Source: Kiritimatiellia bacterium
GTDB taxonomy: Bacteria > Verrucomicrobiota > Kiritimatiellia > RFP12 > UBA3636
Length of the DNA stretch: 8,239 bases
Reading direction: 5' to 3'
Assembly (NCBI GenBank): GCA_017476965.1
Contig: JAFUXX010000197.1
Span: 1-8,239 of the forward strand
Shown here: positions 1 through 4,394 of the stretch, piece after piece
Numbering within the stretch: position 1 is the stretch's first letter
How the letters are laid out: each line of letters begins with the position of its first letter
Notes under the pieces: generated by a model
Told to the model about the DNA's origin: nothing
Database searches by the model: none
What the model saw: the letters and a program-made list of their open reading frames with translations, nothing else
Translations under genes and position numbers: made by a program

Positions 1-1
1 C

Positions 2-211
2 GCGCTCGACGGCGCCGCGCCGGACGGCGCGCCGCTGCGGCCGCTCGTGAAGGCGCGCGACGTCGAGCGCCTGCTCGGCGTGAAGCGCTCCATGGTTTTC
101 AATCTCCGCAAGAGCGGAGTTCTCGTGGCGGTGCGCGCGCCCGGCGCGTCCCGCACCGCCGGATACACGCGCGACAGCGTGGAAGCGTATCTCAAGGGCA
201 TGGCGTCGTAG
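2..211 (+). CDS. HTH DNA-binding protein, excisionase/MerR-like (5' partial)
   Basis: The frame is open from the left edge to a TAG at 209-211, giving the last 69 residues of a protein whose start lies outside the window. The readable part contains LVKARDVERLLGVKRSMVF followed by NLRKSGVLVAVR and a basic stretch ending YTRDSVEAYLKGMAS. This is the pattern of the HTH_17/excisionase family: a helix-turn-helix ('the protein recognises a site, then an address in the next helix'), a short beta wing after 'SGVLVAVR', and a closing helix that starts with 'DSVEAYL'. Members act as excisionases (recombination directionality factors) or small transcription regulators of mobile elements. The gene sits 32 nt upstream of the ParB-like gene on the same strand, so the two may be co-transcribed. 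Which of the two roles applies cannot be told from this fragment, and no integrase is visible nearby. Confidence 0.75.
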   Translation, partial: ALDGAAPDGAPLRPLVKARDVERLLGVKRSMVFNLRKSGVLVAVRAPGASRTAGYTRDSVEAYLKGMAS

Positions 212-243
212 CGCCACTCCCGCACCGACAAACGACAAATCCG

Positions 244-1749
244 ATGAAAACAGAAAACACGAACGAAAGCGCCGTCGGGCACGTCTTCGCGATCGACCCG
301 GCCAGAATCCGCCGGTCGCCGTTTCAGGTCCGGCGCGCGGAAGCGCCGGACGCCGATCTCGCGGCGAACATCGCCGCGCACGGTCTCGTCCATCCCGTCA
401 CCGTCCGTCCGCTCGGCGACTCCGGCGACTACGAACTCATAGCCGGGCACCGGCGCTTCGCCGCATACTGCCAGGCGTTCCCGGGAGCGGCGATCCCGGC
501 GACGGTCCTCGACGTGGACGACCGCGCCGCCGAGGACATGCTCGTTTCCGAAAACTTCATGCGGCTCGATCTCTCGGTCGTCGAGAAGGCCGTCTCGATC
601 AAGCAGCTCAAAGACCACGGCCGGAGCGTCGCGGAAGTGGCCGCGCTTGTCCGCATGAGCGAGCGCACGGTGTTCCGGTTCCTCGCGATCGGCAATCTAG
701 CGCGCCCGTGGCAGGAGTTTTTGCACGCGTGGGATGCGACCTACGCCGAAACGCTCCGCATCGCACGGCTTCCGCCCGCCGTCCAGCGCGACGCCTGGAC
801 GGCGCTTCTCGAATACCTCGCCGACATGTGCGATTATGGCGCTCCGAAGGGCAACAAAGAGGCCCAAAGGGAACGTTCGGCGTTCGTGGAAGCGATGGAC
901 GGGCGCAAGGGCGACAAGGCGGAATTCCTCGATTACATGCGCCGCGCGACCACGCCGGTATACGTCCCGGATGTCGCCGTCGCGGAAATCATCGTGCGCG
1001 ACTGGTTCACGGCCGAGCGCGGGCTTGTGGCGATTCTGGGCGAAAAGCGGCTTTTGGATCCCAAGACGTGCCCGTTCGACTGCGCGCGGGAGTGCCGCGG
1101 CTGCTCGAAGCGCTCCGATGTCCAGGCCGATCTCTTCGACGACGCTGGCGCGCGCGCGATCCCGCGCTGCCACGACGGCGAGTGCTGGCGCGCCAAGGCC
1201 GCGGCGGCCGCCGCGAAAAAAGCGACTTCCGGCACGGACGGGAACAAGGAGGTGCCAGCTTTGGCTCCCCCGTCCGCTACCAGCTCCGACGCCCTCCCGG
1301 AGTCCGGGAAAAAGGAGGGCCTTGCTTCTTTGCCCGAACGGGATGCCGACAGTCCTGGAGGGCCGGCGAGCCTGAGCGCCGGTCCGTCGGCACCCGTTCG
1401 GGCTTCTTCTTCCTCCCCCGCGCCGGAGTCTTGGACGGCACCGACGGGCGAAAGCCCGACAAGCGTAGGAGCCGGCGCCGGCGGAAACGACCGCAGTCCG
1501 GCGCGGGCGGAGGTTTCTTCCAATGCCGACGTCGCGGTGCGCATGGGCGCGGTCTGGTTCTGCGCGGCGATCCTCAACGGCGAAACGCTCGAAAACATCC
1601 TGCCGTCGATCGGCGCCTTGAAGGCCGACGAGGTGCGCCGCGGCGGCTGGCGCGCTGCCGTGGAGCAAAAGGCCCTGCCGCGGCTGCGGCGCAACCGCGA
1701 CGAAGCGGCAGGCGTCCTTAAGGCCCTCGCGGCGGAAAGGATGTGGTGA
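244..1749 (+). CDS. ParB/Spo0J-family nuclease-like DNA-binding protein with Cys cluster
   Basis: The 501-residue product has the ParB N-domain order. A SPFQVR box is at residues 25-30, a GHRRFAA motif (equivalent of the GERRxxA nucleotide-binding box) at 68-74, and ENFMRLDL (equivalent of ENxxRxDL) at 103-110. A helix-turn-helix follows at about 127-152. Residues 276-314 hold six cysteines (276, 280, 284, 287, 309, 314) around the segment SDVQADLFDD. This cysteine cluster is recurrent in phage ParB-like proteins and is probably metal-binding. Residues about 317-425 are an Ala/Ser/Pro/Gly-rich disordered linker, and about 426-501 form a helical C-terminal domain. Family members bind DNA sites for partition, replication control or transcription. 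No ParA is visible, so true plasmid partition is unproven. The first ATG after the preceding stop is used; no good Shine-Dalgarno is seen, only GACAAATC just upstream. Four nucleotides separate it from the PcfK-like gene. Confidence 0.88.
   Translation: MKTENTNESAVGHVFAIDPARIRRSPFQVRRAEAPDADLAANIAAHGLVHPVTVRPLGDSGDYELIAGHRRFAAYCQAFPGAAIPATVLDVDDRAAEDMLVSENFMRLDLSVVEKAVSIKQLKDHGRSVAEVAALVRMSERTVFRFLAIGNLARPWQEFLHAWDATYAETLRIARLPPAVQRDAWTALLEYLADMCDYGAPKGNKEAQRERSAFVEAMDGRKGDKAEFLDYMRRATTPVYVPDVAVAEIIVRDWFTAERGLVAILGEKRLLDPKTCPFDCARECRGCSKRSDVQADLFDDAGARAIPRCHDGECWRAKAAAAAAKKATSGTDGNKEVPALAPPSATSSDALPESGKKEGLASLPERDADSPGGPASLSAGPSAPVRASSSSPAPESWTAPTGESPTSVGAGAGGNDRSPARAEVSSNADVAVRMGAVWFCAAILNGETLENILPSIGALKADEVRRGGWRAAVEQKALPRLRRNRDEAAGVLKALAAERMW
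1291..1320. repeat. Inverted repeat with near-palindromic centre in ParB linker DNA
   Basis: GCCCTCC at 1291-1297 is exactly complementary to GGAGGGC at 1314-1320. Between them lies the near-palindrome CCCGGAGTCCGGG. It lies in the low-complexity linker of the ParB-like gene. The arms are short and the region is GC-rich, so a chance origin is possible; it gains weight only from the other inverted repeats close by. Confidence 0.5.
1332..1403. repeat. Long interrupted inverted repeat (18-bp arms) in ParB linker DNA
   Basis: The left arm GCCCGAACGGGATGCCGAC (1332-1350) matches the reverse complement of the right arm GTCGGCACCCGTTCGGGC (1386-1403) over 18 bp, with one extra A in the left arm. 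The 35-nt spacer can itself fold: GGGCCGGCG faces CGCCGGTCC with one mismatch. The element could be a cruciform or hairpin, or a pair of oppositely oriented protein-binding sites. It falls in the disordered linker of the ParB-like protein, where coding constraint is weak. Whether ParB binds it is inference only. Confidence 0.7.
1445..1482. repeat. Small hairpin plus 12-bp perfect palindrome in ParB linker DNA
   Basis: CGGGC (1445-1449), GAAA (1450-1453) and GCCCG (1454-1458) would form a 5-bp stem with a GNRA-type tetraloop in RNA. GCCGGCGCCGGC at 1471-1482 is a perfect 12-bp palindrome. Both continue the run of symmetric sequence in the ParB linker. In DNA this GC-rich, short palindromes of this kind arise easily, so the functional claim is weak. 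Confidence 0.4.
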
Positions 1750-1753
1750 CGTC

Positions 1754-2095
1754 ATGCAGCTGCATGCCAAAAACGACACCGAGCGCCGGCTGCTCGAATA
1801 TCTCGAAGCGAACGCGTCGCCGGCCTTGCGCGAAAAGATCGCGGCGCTGCCGGACCGGTTCGGACTTGACGCCGCCTGGAGATACATCGAAGGCGAAGCC
1901 CGGAAAAAACTGGCTTCGCGCTCCGGCTACCTTGCCGACGAGGTGGTTTTCGGCTGGCTCGTGCACTACTACGAAGATGTCGCCCCGGCAGAAGCGGCCA
2001 AACCGGCCGCGCCCGCCGGCGGCGTGAATGGAAACAAAGAGGCGGCGGACACGGGTTTTTCGTTCTCGCTCTTCGAATCGGAGGCCGGTGCATGA
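1754..2095 (+). CDS. PcfK-like protein
   Basis: The 113-residue product matches the PcfK family pattern. An N-terminal helix ends in LLEYLEANAS (13-22). It is followed by AWRYIEGEARKK (41-52) and the diagnostic acidic/aromatic block ADEVVFGWLVHYYEDV (61-76). The remaining 35 or so residues are an Ala/Pro/Gly linker ending FSFSLFESEAGA. PcfK was named from the pcf conjugation operon of enterococcal plasmid pCF10, and homologues are frequent in phages and mobile elements. Its biochemical role is not established. The ATG at 1754 is 4 nt after the ParB stop, with AAAGGA at 1736-1741 as a rather distant ribosome site (12-nt spacing). Its TGA overlaps the start of the PcfJ-like gene (ATGA), as expected for a coupled pair whose products act together. 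Confidence 0.85.
   Translation: MQLHAKNDTERRLLEYLEANASPALREKIAALPDRFGLDAAWRYIEGEARKKLASRSGYLADEVVFGWLVHYYEDVAPAEAAKPAAPAGGVNGNKEAADTGFSFSLFESEAGA
2080..2084 (+). promoter_or_regulatory. Ribosome binding site for the PcfJ-like gene
   Basis: GGAGG lies 7 nt before the ATG at 2092 and inside the end of the PcfK-like gene. It supports this start and translational coupling across the ATGA overlap. Confidence 0.7.
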
Positions 2096-3447
2096 AACTC
2101 GCGACGCTGACCGAAGAAGAACGCGACGCGGTGCTGCTCGACCAGACGCGCCGCATGGCGGAGCAATACGCGGCGCCGCTCCGCTCCGAGGACGATTGGC
2201 GCAACGCCAGGCGCAAGCGGACGCGGTATCACGTCCTGCTACGCCCGGAGGGAGACGGCGGCGAACGGCTGCGCGTGATCGTCGCGGCGTCGCGCGCCGT
2301 CGGCGAAATCCGCGTCGCCGTGGACTGGATGGCGGATTCGCGCCGCGAATACTTCGCGGGCGCGCTCGACTGGATGTGCGGCTGGTGGTCTTTCCGCTGG
2401 GATGCCGGCGGCGCTTACTGCCTCGACCGCGCGCTACCGGTCTGGCCCTGGGCGACGCTTGCGGGCGACGGGCTGTGCAACGGCTCGCCGTGGGAGTGGA
2501 TAGCCCGCGCCGCGCGCACGGTCGAACCCAAATCGCTGCCCGCGTATCTCGCCGCGGCCGCAAGGTCGCCGCGCGTCGAAATGCTCGCCCGGGCCGGGTT
2601 TGACGCGCGCTGGTTCGGCCCCGGGATACTCGCGAAGCTCGACGCCGATCCGGAGCTCGTGCGCTACGTGGCGGCCGGCGCGGCGACCTTTGCCGACAAG
2701 GCGGTCCCGCCGTCGGCCGTGCTCTACGGATTCCGGCGCGGCTGGACGGCCGATCGCATCGTCGGCGACCATCTCGTCCGCACGGCGTGGCACCATTGCC
2801 CGCTGTTCGGCGTAGACGTCTACGACGCGGAAAAATACCTGGACGCCCAAAACGCCAAGTTGCGGGCCGAGTTCCCGGAGGCGCGGATCGGCCGCGAAAT
2901 GACGAACGAAATCACGCGGCTCGATCTCTCCACCTACTGGTGCAACGCCACGCGGCTCGGCCTCGATTTGCATTCGCGCTCCGTGGCGTTCCCGCGGTCG
3001 TTCTGGCGGGCATCGAACGCGGCTGCAAACCGCATCCGCAGGGAAAGCGCCGCCATTCGCGCCCGCGAAATCGCGACAAGGGCCGCGCGGCTCCTGGCGG
3101 CGGCGGAACGGGCGGCCGCCGTCGTGGAGCGCGTGGAGGCGCCGGAATCGTGGTCCGTCGTGGTGCCGCGGACGCAAGCCGACTTCCGCGCGGAAGGCGA
3201 CGCGCTTTTCAACTGCATCGGCAGTGGCGGATACGCCGCGGGCATGGCCGACGGATCGTGCGTTTGCGTGTTCTTCCGGGGTCCGGACGGACTCCGCGCC
3301 GACTGTGAAATCGCACTTTCACGCGGCCGCGCGCCGCGCATCGCGCAGCTATACGGCCCGCACAACTCTCCGCCGCCCGACGCAGCGCGCGAATACGCGC
3401 GGCGCATCGCCGCCGCGTTCGGCAAAACCCAAAGCAAGGTCGCGTAG
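2092..3447 (+). CDS. PcfJ-like protein
   Basis: The 451-residue product carries the conserved C-terminal half of the PcfJ family. YWCNATRLGLDLHSRSVAFP (282-301) matches the family's 'YLxxCrxLGxDLxdxxVxFP' block. It is followed by a helical Ala/Arg-rich stretch (about 305-347), then FRAEGDALFNCIGSGGYA (365-382) corresponding to 'EGxxLxhCVGxxxY', and an ADGSCVCVFFR strand (386-396). The ending QLYGPHNSPPP (419-429) precedes a last amphipathic helix. The N-terminal 270 residues are less conserved and Trp-rich (for example WMCGWWSFRW at 94-103). PcfJ occurs with PcfK in pCF10 and in many phages, and its molecular activity is not known to me. The conserved Cys375 and Gly/Tyr block look like a core or binding site rather than a recognised enzyme motif. 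The start is supported by GGAGG and the 4-nt overlap with the PcfK-like gene. Confidence 0.87.
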   Translation: MKLATLTEEERDAVLLDQTRRMAEQYAAPLRSEDDWRNARRKRTRYHVLLRPEGDGGERLRVIVAASRAVGEIRVAVDWMADSRREYFAGALDWMCGWWSFRWDAGGAYCLDRALPVWPWATLAGDGLCNGSPWEWIARAARTVEPKSLPAYLAAAARSPRVEMLARAGFDARWFGPGILAKLDADPELVRYVAAGAATFADKAVPPSAVLYGFRRGWTADRIVGDHLVRTAWHHCPLFGVDVYDAEKYLDAQNAKLRAEFPEARIGREMTNEITRLDLSTYWCNATRLGLDLHSRSVAFPRSFWRASNAAANRIRRESAAIRAREIATRAARLLAAAERAAAVVERVEAPESWSVVVPRTQADFRAEGDALFNCIGSGGYAAGMADGSCVCVFFRGPDGLRADCEIALSRGRAPRIAQLYGPHNSPPPDAAREYARRIAAAFGKTQSKVA

Positions 3448-3449
3448 AC

Positions 3450-3746
3450 ATGGAACCGACACCGCTTCAACTCGACGTCCAGGACAGCCGTGGCGAAATC
3501 TTCGACCGCGGGCACGTCCGTTTCGAGACGGTGCGCGCGCCGTCGCCGGAATACAAGGTCGGCCGCATATTCCGCGTCAGGCAGGACACGGGCCGCGCGC
3601 TCGGTCGCTACGTGGACCGCGGCGAATGGGTGTGCGTGGATACCGGCCCTGTCGCGCGGACGCGCGGCCCGGAGCGCGTGTGGCTCGCGCTCCGCAAACT
3701 CGCCGACAAGCCCGTGCCAGGCGGCTACATACGCCTGCGCCGTTAG
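3450..3746 (+). CDS. Hypothetical small basic protein
   Basis: This 98-residue product is not recognised. It begins two nucleotides after the PcfJ-like stop and ends 30 nt before the SSB-like gene, so its position in the operon supports it as real. The sequence has alternating hydrophobic and charged residues suggestive of beta strands (VGRIFRVRQDTG, YVDRGEWVCVDTGP, GGYIRLRR). It is rich in Arg, has a single cysteine (residue 62), and shows no membrane segment or signal peptide. There is no strong Shine-Dalgarno; only AAGG lies in the end of the PcfJ gene, and translation probably relies on reinitiation. A small beta-sheet accessory protein of the replication block is the most that can be said. 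Confidence 0.65.
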   Translation: MEPTPLQLDVQDSRGEIFDRGHVRFETVRAPSPEYKVGRIFRVRQDTGRALGRYVDRGEWVCVDTGPVARTRGPERVWLALRKLADKPVPGGYIRLRR

Positions 3747-3761
3747 TTTCCCCGAAAACCG

Positions 3762-3767
3762 AAAGGA
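3762..3767 (+). promoter_or_regulatory. Ribosome binding site for the SSB-like gene
   Basis: AAAGGA precedes the ATG at 3777 by 9 nt and fixes that start. The 8-mer AAAGGACA recurs at the same distance before the gene that starts at 5354. Confidence 0.75.
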
Positions 3768-3776
3768 CAAATCGAA

Positions 3777-4379
3777 ATGCCCATGTTCACCTACCCTTGC
3801 TTCGTGAAGAAAGTCGGCCCGCTCGGCGAGACCGCCTCCGGCTTCCGGTTCCGCGAACTCGTCGTCACCGACGGAGACCCGAAGTATCCGCAAACGATCC
3901 CGATAACCTTCACGCGCGGCCGCACCGGCATTCTTGAAACGATTCGCCAGGGCGACGAACTCGAGATCGAAATCGAACTGCGAGGCCGCGAATACAACGG
4001 CAAGCACTACCTCTCCGCCGAAGGCTGGCACGTGAAGCGCAGAGCCGCCGACGGATCGTGGCTCGACGTCAAGGCGCCGACGCAGCAGCAGCAGGCCGAC
4101 CTCTTCGCCGGAATGCCGACGGCCGCGGCCCCGCAAAAGCCCGCCGTTTCGCCCGCCGCCGCGCCCGCGCATCCGGTTCCCGCCCCCGCCCCGGCCCCGG
4201 CACCGGTCGCGCCGCCTCCGTTCGACAAGTCGAAGCACTACCGCGCCGGAGAACTTGTCACGTTCGAGGGCAAGGTCTACCGCGCGACCGTGGACTCCGA
4301 AGGCCGGTTGGCGTGGGACGACGCGTCCGCCCCCGCTCCGGCGGCCCGCCCGGCGGACGACGACGATCTCCCGCTCTAG
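3777..4379 (+). CDS. DUF3127-type SSB-like protein with CBM-like module and acidic tip
   Basis: The 200-residue product has an N-terminal domain (1-90) resembling DUF3127, an OB-fold-like family thought to bind single-stranded DNA. It shows a first strand, FRFRELVVTDGDPKYPQTIPI (with PxxIPITF around 39-45), then ILETIRQGDELEIEIELRGR, and REYNGKHYLSAEGWHV (71-86). The REYNG box is the family's most typical block. After QQQQADLF (103-110) comes a Pro/Ala linker (113-148). A motif HYRAGELVTFEGKVYRATVD (154-173) with W180 resembles carbohydrate-binding module 5/12. The protein ends DDDDLPL, very like the DDDLPF tip that SSB proteins use to recruit partners. The reading is a phage ssDNA-binding protein acting in replication or recombination. 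The CBM-like insert is unusual and may have a non-sugar role. AAAGGA 9 nt upstream supports the start. Confidence 0.8.
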   Translation: MPMFTYPCFVKKVGPLGETASGFRFRELVVTDGDPKYPQTIPITFTRGRTGILETIRQGDELEIEIELRGREYNGKHYLSAEGWHVKRRAADGSWLDVKAPTQQQQADLFAGMPTAAAPQKPAVSPAAAPAHPVPAPAPAPAPVAPPPFDKSKHYRAGELVTFEGKVYRATVDSEGRLAWDDASAPAPAARPADDDDLPL

Positions 4380-4394
4380 CGCCCTCTCTTTGCC

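Noticed and set aside
697..1887. Minus-strand open frame of 396 codons opposite the ParB-like gene
   Set aside because: It is a shadow of the ParB-like gene, low complexity, and would run against an otherwise one-directional operon.
850..2043. Recurring GNKE peptide with AACAAAGAGGC DNA in the ParB-like (residues 203-206, 333-336) and PcfK-like (93-96) proteins
   Set aside because: The shared DNA is only 11 bp and the third copy differs; Asn-Lys-Glu codons in this composition give such matches by chance.
4140..4215. GCCCCGGCC-type simple repeat in the SSB-like gene
   Set aside because: It is fully explained by codons for the Pro/Ala linker and stays in frame.
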